Assembly (NCBI RefSeq): GCF_000243255.1
Contig: NZ_CM001436.1
Location: forward strand, 2,134,957 to 2,198,956
DNA from: Methanoplanus limicola DSM 2279
GTDB lineage: Archaea > Halobacteriota > Methanomicrobia > Methanomicrobiales > Methanomicrobiaceae
DNA length: 64,000 nt
Direction of reading: 5' to 3'
Shown here: piece by piece, positions 54,425 through 62,223 of the stretch
Numbering within the stretch: the stretch's first letter is position 1
How the letters are laid out: each line of letters begins with the position of its first letter
Notes under the pieces: generated by a model
Seen by the model: the letters and a program-made list of their open reading frames with translations, nothing else
What the model was told of the DNA's origin: nothing
The model's database searches: none
Program-made: the position numbers and the translations under genes

Positions 54425-55570
54425 ATGATCTCCCGGATAAGGATTAAAAACTTTAAGAGTATTAAAGAAACGGAGATAAATCCGGATGCCGTAAATATAA
54501 TAATTGGTTCAAATAACTCTGGAAAATCAAATCTTCTTGAAGCTCTGGAGTATTATTCACGTTCACTTACAGTACCTCTAAGTGAATTGTTTGGCCCAAG
54601 GCCCTTTTCATTCCCGGATGTATTCCATAAAGGTTCAGACATCAAAACAGAAGGCCTTGAGATTGACCTGGCATTCAGGAAATTTACAGAAAATACAAAA
54701 ATATCAGATAAAGAGTCAGAAGTTACCCATTCATACCGGATAGATTCAGTTTACAATTCCAAAGGCTATCCAAAATTCATACCGGTTGTGAAATATGAAG
54801 AGATAATCTCACAATATTACAATAAAATTGTTGAAAATCAGGACCAGATCCTAATGAGAGAACTGGGACAGAAAAGAGAGCTGAAACCGGAATTTATTGA
54901 TATGTATTATGCCTGCCGGGCAATACGAAAGTTCCAGTTTGTTCCTAAGGAGATTAAAAAGGAACGTGAAATAGATCCTCTTGAATCAAACGTGCCTTTC
55001 CTTAAATATAACGGGGAAAACCTTGTCAATGTCCTTTTTACAATGAGGGACAGGGATCCGGAAGCATTCAGGATAATAACAGATGATTTTAAAGATATAT
55101 TTCCTGATGTCACCGGTTTCTCCTTCACACACCTTGGCGATTACCGGTATGCCATAGAATTTACAAGGAAAATCAACGGCAGTAGCTGGGATTTTATGTC
55201 ACCACAGATATCAGACGGATTTGTAATCTCGCTTGCTATTCTGACGCTCATTCATATGAATAATTCAAACAGGATTGTTCTCATTGAAGAGATAGAAAAC
55301 GGACTGAATCCCTTTACACTTGGAAAAATTCTCAATAAAATTATTTTTAACTCTAAAAGGTATGGTACACAGTTCTTCATAACAACACATTCACCAGTGA
55401 TTCTTGACAGTCTGAGTGATTTTCCGGAACTGATCTTTGTCTGTGAACAGAAAAACGGCAAATCAGAATATATTCCATTAACTGAAAAATTAAATATATT
55501 CAGGGGAGATTATATTCCGGGAGAATCACTTGTTGAACTGTGGCTGGAAGGTATTATTGGGGGACTTTAA
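54425..55570 (+). CDS. SMC/ABC-type AAA ATPase (defense-like, AAA_15/21)
   Basis: 381 residues. Walker A is IIGSNNSGKSNLLEAL near residues 26-41. The opening MISRIRIKNFKSIKETEI is the classic start of RecF/SMC-like ATPases. Walker B with catalytic Glu is IVLIEEIENGLNP near 290, and the H-loop is FFITTHSPVILDSLSD near 320. There is only a short middle region and no fused nuclease domain, unlike one-chain OLD proteins. The next gene starts in the stop codon (TAATG) and encodes a TOPRIM-like protein, so the pair resembles two-gene ATPase/TOPRIM defense systems such as PARIS (AriA/AriB). Confidence 0.82.
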   Translation: MISRIRIKNFKSIKETEINPDAVNIIIGSNNSGKSNLLEALEYYSRSLTVPLSELFGPRPFSFPDVFHKGSDIKTEGLEIDLAFRKFTENTKISDKESEVTHSYRIDSVYNSKGYPKFIPVVKYEEIISQYYNKIVENQDQILMRELGQKRELKPEFIDMYYACRAIRKFQFVPKEIKKEREIDPLESNVPFLKYNGENLVNVLFTMRDRDPEAFRIITDDFKDIFPDVTGFSFTHLGDYRYAIEFTRKINGSSWDFMSPQISDGFVISLAILTLIHMNNSNRIVLIEEIENGLNPFTLGKILNKIIFNSKRYGTQFFITTHSPVILDSLSDFPELIFVCEQKNGKSEYIPLTEKLNIFRGDYIPGESLVELWLEGIIGGL

Positions 55571-56226
55571 TGACAAAATCAGATAATAAACCAATATTAT
55601 TTCATCTGATTACCGAAGGTTCAACAGACAGAAAAATTCTTTCTGCAATTATCAGTAAAATTCTTGCCGGCAGATCTCACGATTTTATAGAGATGAGTTC
55701 TACTCAAAAGGGAAAGAGAGGCAGACAGGCTATAATCAACAGACCGGATTACTTCTTTAAATTCCTTCACCACGGATTTAACGGAAAGGCAGATGTTTTT
55801 GTTATCTGTGTGGATAATGATAATGACAAAGAGGCAGACGGTATTGGCAATGATGTCAAAAGTAAGATTATGGAATTATATAAAGTATTCATAAAAAACA
55901 ATCCCTGGTATTCGGAAGAATCAGGATATATAAATCCATGTCTTGTATGTGCAGTGCCGGTTAAAACAATGGACTACTGGATGATGGCATTAACCATGAA
56001 ATTTGAAGAATGCCACAGAATCAATACAGATTTAAACAAAATTTCTTTGACCATAATTAAAGAGAAAGCCTATGGAGAAAAGTATGTATATAAAAGAAAA
56101 TTTGTTGATGACGCTGCAATAAATAAGAAGACTGATGATATTAAAAAAACTGAATCCATAAATAAATTACGATGCCTGCCCTCATTTCAGGATTTTGAAG
56201 AACAACTCCTATACTGCACAGAATAA
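55570..56226 (+). CDS. TOPRIM-like partner of the ATPase (DUF4276/RloB-like)
   Basis: 218 residues from ATG 55570, which shares a base with the ATPase stop; the start at 55540 would run inside that gene. Features: HLITEGSTDRKIL (Glu of the TOPRIM fold) near 14-26, VFVICVDNDNDKEADG (D-x-D metal pair) near 78-93, and AVPVKTMDYWMMA, a stretch typical of TOPRIM-like DUF4276 proteins, where an acidic residue precedes the aromatic pair. It is probably a nuclease or a nucleotide-dependent effector kept in check by the ATPase. No close named family can be assigned by eye. Confidence 0.65.
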   Translation: MTKSDNKPILFHLITEGSTDRKILSAIISKILAGRSHDFIEMSSTQKGKRGRQAIINRPDYFFKFLHHGFNGKADVFVICVDNDNDKEADGIGNDVKSKIMELYKVFIKNNPWYSEESGYINPCLVCAVPVKTMDYWMMALTMKFEECHRINTDLNKISLTIIKEKAYGEKYVYKRKFVDDAAINKKTDDIKKTESINKLRCLPSFQDFEEQLLYCTE

Positions 56227-56437
56227 TCATCCACACACCTTCCTTTATGGTTATACGTTGGGAAAAAAAGTTCCCGGCATATAACCATCGATGACTACGA
56301 AAAAACCTGAAGTGATCATTGCATATATAATATTGAACAATCAATATATTCGTGATATGTGCTTTCTGCGGAATAAATGTTGTTCATTCCTGCCAATATG
56401 GGATATGAACAGCCACATCCGGAAAAAGTATAAGTAA

Positions 56438-56557
56438 ATTTAAAAATTTGTTTAAAATTTGTTTAAAAATTGAACCTTTATTTTGGGTTTAAAAATTTGG
56501 TTTAAAATTTGAACCTTCATTTTTGGTTTAAAAATTTGGTTTAAAATTTGAACCTTA
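56438..56557. repeat. 39-bp tandem repeat, three copies, each self-complementary
   Basis: The marker gaacctt occurs at 56472, 56511 and 56550, giving a 39-bp period. Each unit is ggtttaaaaatttgg followed by tttaaaatttgaacc and so pairs imperfectly with itself (ggtt-aaattt against aaattt-aacc). The first copy is diverged and shorter. It lies in the 502-bp gap (56227-56728) before the ABC exporter operon. The rest of that gap shows no gene. Confidence 0.88.
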
Positions 56558-56728
56558 ATTAAATCAATCAGACGCAACAGGTAAAGATCCGGATTTACAT
56601 ACAAGAGAAGGCCATCCTGAGAGTTAGGGGGGACAGGGAACGGCGAAAAAATAATAATCCGGATTAAGAGAGATTCAGAATGATCTGAAATCCCGGATAA
56701 TTTATCCGGACATGCAGGATATGATACA

Positions 56729-57652
56729 TTGATCGAATTTAAAAACCTTACCAAAACCTACAACGGAATAAATGCCGTTGACAACCTCTCACTAACAATT
56801 GAAAACGGGGAGATATTCGGACTCTTAGGCCCTAACGGTGCCGGTAAGAGTACAACTATTTTAATGCTCTGCGGCCTTATTCAGCCGACATCAGGAGAAT
56901 GCTTAATCGACGGGACTGAGGTCTCAAAAAACCCGGTGGAAGTCAAGAGAAATATCGGGTATATGCCGGAAGATGTCGGATTTTACCAGAATCTGACAGC
57001 GGAGCAGAACCTTTCTTTCTTTGCAAAACTCTATGACATGAATAAGGAACTACGCGATAAGAAGATACCGGAACTTCTTGAACTCGTAGGCCTTGAAGGA
57101 GTTGAAAAGACTGTCGGCGGATATTCAAAGGGAATGAGGCAGAGGCTTGGAATTGCCAAAGCCCTGATTAATGACCCGTCAGTGGTGATACTTGACGAGC
57201 CGACTGCAAACCTTGACCCGCAGGGAGTTTCAGACTACAGAAAGATTATCAGGCAGATCTCTGACTCTGAAAAGACAGTTCTGGTCTCGTCACATATACT
57301 GTCAGAAGTGAGCAAGGTCTGCTCTGATGTCGGAATAATGCAGAAAGGACGGCTTGTACACCGCGGTTCGTGGCAGGAACTCTCCGGCAGCCTGAACATC
57401 TGCGGACTTGAGAGCATTATAATCAACCTTGAGGCAGAGTCTGAGATTCCGGAACTTGCGATATCAGATATTACCGGTACTGAGATATCGGCAGACGGCA
57501 GGAGAGCAGTAATTACTGCAAAATCAGATGTCCGGTCCGAAATTTCACGTGTTCTTAACCGGAATAATGTGCTGATAAAAGAACTCTGCATCGATCAGAC
57601 AACACTTGAGGACGCAGTCCTCTCCTACTATAACCTGGAGGCTGCAAATTGA
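56729..57652 (+). CDS. ABC transporter ATP-binding protein
   Basis: 307 residues from TTG 56729. Walker A is LLGPNGAGKSTTIL near 32-45; Q-loop GYMPEDVGFYQNL; ABC signature YSKGMRQRLGIAKAL near 132-146; Walker B VVILDEPTANLDP; H-loop VLVSSHILSE. The C-terminal 90 residues form the accessory domain common in ABC-2-type exporters (for example the NatA or NosF group). It couples with the permease, which overlaps by 4 bp (TTGA). Confidence 0.92.
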   Translation: MIEFKNLTKTYNGINAVDNLSLTIENGEIFGLLGPNGAGKSTTILMLCGLIQPTSGECLIDGTEVSKNPVEVKRNIGYMPEDVGFYQNLTAEQNLSFFAKLYDMNKELRDKKIPELLELVGLEGVEKTVGGYSKGMRQRLGIAKALINDPSVVILDEPTANLDPQGVSDYRKIIRQISDSEKTVLVSSHILSEVSKVCSDVGIMQKGRLVHRGSWQELSGSLNICGLESIIINLEAESEIPELAISDITGTEISADGRRAVITAKSDVRSEISRVLNRNNVLIKELCIDQTTLEDAVLSYYNLEAAN

Positions 57653-58755
57653 AGTCAAACGGCCTCTTTGCAATCTCCGAGAAGGAATTTCAGGACCATA
57701 TCTACAGCAGAAAATTCCTGCTCTTCCTCGGAATCATCCTTGCCGTAACCATCATCGGCATGGCATCAGGTTCAATACAGTATAATGAACAGATTGAACA
57801 GTATAACGAGAATCAGGCTGAGATCGGAGATGAGATCAGCTGGGGCATGTTTAAGCCGTCTGTGATGACAATCTTCTCCGGTGTCGGGACACTCCTTGCA
57901 TCCCTTGGTGCAATCCTTGGTATTGCGATGGGTTTTGACCTGATAACTAAGGAGAAAGAGAGCAAATCGCTTAAAATTCTTCTCTCGCACCCGATATTCC
58001 GGGACGAGGTGATAAACGGAAAGGCGATAGGCGGAATTATCGCCCTTGTTGCTGCACTTGCGGTCACGTTTTTAATTGCATTTGCGACAATGCTCATCTT
58101 CTCAATCGTTCCTTCAGGCAGTGAGATTCTGCTTCTGGTTCTCTTTGGGTTTGCTGCATTCCTGATGATTTTTTCATACTTTGCAATATCACTCTTTATG
58201 TCCACAGTTTCAAAGGACAGTGGCAGTTCACTCGTATATACTCTGATAATCTTTGTATTCCTCTCAAGCCTTCTGCCGGTCTTTGTCTGGGGACCTACGA
58301 TGGATCTCATCACCGGCCCTCCGCCTGAATTCCCCGAAGATGCAATGATGGAGATGAGAGCGGTTGCGGTTGATACGGTTGTCGTCTCAGCGTCCTCAGA
58401 CGGCGAAGTATCCGGTTATAAGGACCCATATGAGGATAATGAAGTTTTCCGGCAGTACCAGGAGGAGATGCGGAATTACTGGGACAAACGCCAGATGATA
58501 TCAGACTTTATCAACCTGCTCTCACCGACGAACAACTTCCAGTATATAACCAGTTATCTGACATACCCACAGGTTTTTGCACAAAGAGACATGTATAATT
58601 CCGCAATTATGCCGGGAGAGATGCAAGAACCTGAAGAACCCGGATTCATGGACATTATAGGCGGCATCTGGGTAAATCTGTTATCGCTGATTGTAATTCC
58701 GGTGGCGTTCTTCTCAGCAGCATATATAAAATTCATGAGGCTTGATGTGAGATGA
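57649..58755 (+). CDS. ABC-2 type permease
   Basis: 368 residues from TTG 57649. Six hydrophobic segments, at about 22-40, 75-100, 120-150, 160-180, 190-220 and 335-360. The GxxxE-like region after the second is IAMGFDLITKEKESKSLKILLSHPIFRDE, which matches NosY/ABC2_membrane_2 proteins. A large extracellular loop (residues about 220-335) lies between the last two helices. It probably exports or inserts a surface component with the next gene product. It overlaps both neighbours by 4 bp. Confidence 0.9.
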   Translation: MKSNGLFAISEKEFQDHIYSRKFLLFLGIILAVTIIGMASGSIQYNEQIEQYNENQAEIGDEISWGMFKPSVMTIFSGVGTLLASLGAILGIAMGFDLITKEKESKSLKILLSHPIFRDEVINGKAIGGIIALVAALAVTFLIAFATMLIFSIVPSGSEILLLVLFGFAAFLMIFSYFAISLFMSTVSKDSGSSLVYTLIIFVFLSSLLPVFVWGPTMDLITGPPPEFPEDAMMEMRAVAVDTVVVSASSDGEVSGYKDPYEDNEVFRQYQEEMRNYWDKRQMISDFINLLSPTNNFQYITSYLTYPQVFAQRDMYNSAIMPGEMQEPEEPGFMDIIGGIWVNLLSLIVIPVAFFSAAYIKFMRLDVR

Positions 58756-60197
58756 TGACTGAAAATAAATTCCTGAGGATATTTAAACTATCCATAATTT
58801 TCCTGCTTATATCATCGGTATTTATGCCAACCGTTGTATCGGCAGATTCGGGGCAGAATGTGGAACTGTCCTGTACATACCCCGGAAAGATTGTCGAGGC
58901 CGGAGAGACTCTCAAATTTGAATTAAATATTAAGAATAATGAGGGCACTTACTCAAAAAAACTGGATTATGACACCTTTAAGGGAGAAGAAGGCTGGAAA
59001 TTCAGGTTCTATTCCGGAGATTTTGAGATTGACAGGGTTGCCTTAACTGAAGGGCAGTCGATCACTGTCACTTTTGAGATAGATACGGATGGCGATACTG
59101 CGGTTGGCACATATCCGGTAAGGGTCAGGATTGACGATGCACGGATGTGGCTCTATGTCATTATTGACAGGACCCATGCAGGTGAGTCCGGTGTATTAAA
59201 GGCCGTTGTTGTAAATGACCAGGATGAGAAGATTAAAGGTGCAAAAATAGGTGTTTTCCGGGAAAATACCGATGCTGAAGTTACATCTGTCTATACGTCT
59301 GCTGATGGTGAAGTAAGAACTGAGGTGGAACAGGGAGAATATTACCTGAAGATTGAATGCAGCGGGTACAGCACCAAAACAAAGGACGAAATCTCGATAA
59401 ATTCCGGATATACAACCGATGCCGGAACAATAATGCTTGAGAAGAAGAATTTCGGTCTCAATATTGATGTCAAGTCTCCGGTTGTGACAGCTTCTGTCGG
59501 TGATAAGCCATTGTTTGAACTTAAGCTTTCAAATGTCGGTAAGAGTGATGATCTCTTTGAGCTTGGAGGAGAGGGCCTTCCTGACGGGTGGTACTTCAGG
59601 TATAAGGAGAATAAGGACTCCGGTGCGGGCGTGTCCAGGATATTTATAGAATCAGGTGCTGAAAAGACGGTGTACCTTGAGGTAATTCCGCCATACTCTG
59701 CCGGCAAGGGTGACTATGAATTCCAGGCACTGGTCACCTCGTCTGATGGTGAGTACAGGGAAGATCTTGAGGCCAAGATATCAGGAAATATAGGTATGTC
59801 TGTATTTTCAGATAAATACCGATATGAGCTGACAAAGGGAGATTCGGTCGATGTTCCGGTCAGGATTGAAAACACAGGCTCCGGGGAATCACTAACCAAT
59901 GTTCATATTGAGGTGTCGGCTCCTGAAGGGTGGAATGTAAAGTCTGTGCCTGAAACTATTCCGTCAATTGGTCCGGGCGAACGCAAAACGGTTAATCTGA
60001 AGGTTATACCTCCGGCAAGCATTGCTGCTTCGGAGTATAAGATTACAGTAAAGGTTGTGTCAGATCAGGAGGAGGAGAGCGATGATATCAGGATTATTGT
60101 AAATGAGAGTTCTTTAATCGGGATCTTTGGAATTCTTCTGTTAGTCTGTGCTGCCGGAGGGGTTTATTACTTCTTCAGGAAGTATGAGAGGAGATGA
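58752..60197 (+). CDS. Membrane-anchored NEW3/CarboxypepD-regulatory surface protein
   Basis: 481 residues. Signal peptide at about 12-33. A first NEW3-type beta domain, with GETLKFELNIKNNEG, spans about 35-145. A carboxypeptidase regulatory-like domain (GVLKAVVVNDQDEKIKGAKIGVFR) spans 145-230. Two NEW3/CARDB-type domains (GDKPLFELKLSNVGKSDD; KGDSVDVPVRIENTGSGES) lead to a C-terminal membrane helix (IFGILLLVCAAGGVYYFF) and a short basic tail. It is co-transcribed with the ABC pair and presumably works with it at the cell surface. Confidence 0.82.
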   Translation: MMTENKFLRIFKLSIIFLLISSVFMPTVVSADSGQNVELSCTYPGKIVEAGETLKFELNIKNNEGTYSKKLDYDTFKGEEGWKFRFYSGDFEIDRVALTEGQSITVTFEIDTDGDTAVGTYPVRVRIDDARMWLYVIIDRTHAGESGVLKAVVVNDQDEKIKGAKIGVFRENTDAEVTSVYTSADGEVRTEVEQGEYYLKIECSGYSTKTKDEISINSGYTTDAGTIMLEKKNFGLNIDVKSPVVTASVGDKPLFELKLSNVGKSDDLFELGGEGLPDGWYFRYKENKDSGAGVSRIFIESGAEKTVYLEVIPPYSAGKGDYEFQALVTSSDGEYREDLEAKISGNIGMSVFSDKYRYELTKGDSVDVPVRIENTGSGESLTNVHIEVSAPEGWNVKSVPETIPSIGPGERKTVNLKVIPPASIAASEYKITVKVVSDQEEESDDIRIIVNESSLIGIFGILLLVCAAGGVYYFFRKYERR

Positions 60198-60234
60198 AAA
60201 GCCCTGAATGGGTGATTATCTCTTAAAAAATATC

Positions 60235-60243
60235 TTTTTTTTT
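60235..60243 (+). terminator. T9 terminator between convergent genes
   Basis: Nine T residues lie 38 bp past the exporter operon stop and before the convergent minus-strand gene. Confidence 0.5.
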
Positions 60244-60296
60244 GTGTGAACCGGAATTATGAGTAATCCGGGTATTGGATAATTTATATACTCCGG

Positions 60297-61367
60297 TCAG
60301 TTTGCAGTCTTTTCTGCGTAGACTACCGGAATTATGCAGTATATCTCTTTGTAATCTTTTGGCCTGTACGTAAGGATAAAATCCTGCGGCAGGTTGTCAT
60401 TCAGGTACTGTGGTTCTGAATCTATATATTCTTCCCCGGAATTTAAGTACAGCCTGACTTTAACAGAGATGTTTTTTGGAATCCGGAAATTCTTATCCAG
60501 GTCTGCATTCACCCTGAATGTAATTTTTTCGCCATTTCTGATGATTAGGTCGCATAAACCCAGCTGGTCTTCTGCCGGTTTTACAGGATATGGGTCAGGA
60601 TGATTTTCTGTATCAGGGCTGGAGTCGAGGCATCCATCAAGGTGGAATGTTTTCTTACTGTCATAATTAAGGATGGTATAATTATCCATCTGCCGGCAGT
60701 TGCTGAAGATGCTGATATGATAGTTTTTAGCTGAGAGATCAATTCCTGAACCGTCAAGTGTGAGTTTTGGAGAGTTCAGATCTTCCGGAGTCGTCCCTGA
60801 TGAGTAGTAGATCATCAGTTTATCGGATAATTTTTCTTCACCGTCTGCACGATATTGTATCAGGTTAATGGTGATATTTCCGTTGATCAATCTGATATAA
60901 CCGTCTGTGATGTCGAGAATTTTTATTTTGTCGCCGGCATCCGGAACTCTCATCTCAGGGTTGGTGCCGGATGGAATTTCAGGATGTTTTAGCCGGATTT
61001 TTTTTGAATCTGACCTGTCCGATAAATACCCTTCCGGTGATGTTCTGTAACAGTATTCTCTACTGCTTATTCTGTGTATGTAATCCCTGCTCTCTGCGGC
61101 ATAGCCGTATTCACGGCTGTATGCTTCACAGCCGCAGGTTTTCTCTCTGCCGGATTGATATTTGTATGCTTCACAGCCGCAGGTTTTCTCTCTGCCGGAT
61201 TGATATTTGTATGCTTCACAACTGCAGGTTTCATCTCTTCCGGATTCTTCATTATCCTTAAAATATGAGAGAGGTATTACTGCAAAAATCAGTACCAGCA
61301 GGCATAATGTCTGCTTTAATCTATTACATGACTGTAGTGATCTATTTCCCAAATGTAATCTTAACAA
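60297..61367 (-). CDS. Unknown membrane-anchored protein with 15-residue Cys repeats
   Basis: 356 residues, not recognised. Residues about 15-38 are one hydrophobic segment (signal or anchor). Residues 39-90 hold near-perfect repeats of a 15-residue unit: E-A-Y-K-Y-Q-S-G-R-E-K-T-C-G-C, the first copy reading D-E-T-C-S-C. They are followed by a Tyr/Arg-rich linker and then a beta-rich C-terminal half (GDKIKILDITDGYIRLINGN, ITFRVNADLDKNFRIPKNIS) resembling archaeal type IV pilin N-term/DUF1616-like extracellular domains only in general style. The CxC pairs could bind metal or form disulphides. Confidence 0.6.
   Translation of the reverse strand: MLRLHLGNRSLQSCNRLKQTLCLLVLIFAVIPLSYFKDNEESGRDETCSCEAYKYQSGREKTCGCEAYKYQSGREKTCGCEAYSREYGYAAESRDYIHRISSREYCYRTSPEGYLSDRSDSKKIRLKHPEIPSGTNPEMRVPDAGDKIKILDITDGYIRLINGNITINLIQYRADGEEKLSDKLMIYYSSGTTPEDLNSPKLTLDGSGIDLSAKNYHISIFSNCRQMDNYTILNYDSKKTFHLDGCLDSSPDTENHPDPYPVKPAEDQLGLCDLIIRNGEKITFRVNADLDKNFRIPKNISVKVRLYLNSGEEYIDSEPQYLNDNLPQDFILTYRPKDYKEIYCIIPVVYAEKTAN
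61120..61254 (-). repeat. 45-bp tandem coding repeat (15 aa)
   Basis: The unit starting tatgcttcacag recurs at 61120, 61165 and 61210; two units are identical and the third has a few changes. It lies inside the unknown protein gene and keeps the frame. Confidence 0.92.
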
Positions 61368-61669
61368 TATAATGCACCCCCAAAATGCATTTTATAATTT
61401 GTTTTTTTAGATGTCCTGTTGATTTTGTCTTTGGTTATGGATATCAATATTATATCTGATTATTAATATTATTTCAGGATTTTAATTTCTTATCGCAATT
61501 TTTACTTTTCCGGTTATAATTAATGAATCAGTTCCCCCGGACAATGTAAATTGTAGTCGGGATTTTATTTAAAATGAACCCTTTGGTGGCAGATGGGTTT
61601 TTAGCCGGAATTTCAGCCGGGATAATGAGTCTTGTGGAAAAAAAGTGTTTTTTGAAAATTTGTTTGGGA
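61368..61669. other. 302-bp AT-rich gap without a recognisable gene
   Basis: This includes the likely promoter of the Cys-repeat protein gene on the minus strand (T/A-rich stretches near 61390-61470) and the 3' flank of the dockerin relic. No open frame or RNA structure worth naming was seen. Confidence 0.6.
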
Positions 61670-61969
61670 TTATAGTGTTGGGATCTTTCCGATGAGATAC
61701 CAGGCAATCATTGCAGCATCACCAACATCTAATTTTCCATCGTTATTGAAGTCTGCTTCTTCGACAGTAAGTTCGACTTTATCCGCTACTGCATAGGCAA
61801 CTTTTGATGAATCACCGATGTCGATCTCGTTGTTATTGTTGAAATCACCTTTTATTCCGGTAATTGTGACACTTCCATCTGTGCAGCAGCATTCATATTT
61901 ATTAAATGAGTTACTCCACGAAGCATTGCAGACTGAGAGGGCAGAATAATCATTCTTATCTCCAACTGC
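61670..61969 (-). pseudogene. Relic 3' end of a cohesin/dockerin gene
   Basis: A 99-codon minus-strand frame, ending at TAA 61670-61672, has no ATG/GTG/TTG start in keeping with a gene and is cut off by a stop at 61970-61972. It encodes the last strands of a cohesin-like domain (DGSVTITGIKGDFN) and then a full dockerin with two calcium loops (DFNNNNEIDIGD and DFNNDGKLDVGD), ending in WYLIGKIPTL. It aligns with the C-termini of the proteins at 26954-32689 and 32848-34998. It is a truncated copy whose 5' part has been lost. Confidence 0.8.
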
Positions 61970-62223
61970 TTAGAAAATCAAGTTCTTTCCCCCGGTTAAC
62001 AAATTGTTGTATCATAAGTATTATACTTCACATACAACTATATAATAATTACAGAAAGAAAGAAACTGAAAGCCAATAGCAGATATATTAAACAATTCAA
62101 AATATTAGCCAGAGCCAATTAATAATAGGCAAATCCAAAACATCTCAGGAAACTGCCATTAAAAACCCCAAATGATCACCATTATTATTCACCCTCTCCA
62201 ATTATATTAAAGAGGCTGAAATA

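Noticed and set aside
56438-56557. CRISPR-like appearance of the 39-bp repeats
   Set aside because: There are no spacers between the units; each unit directly joins the next.
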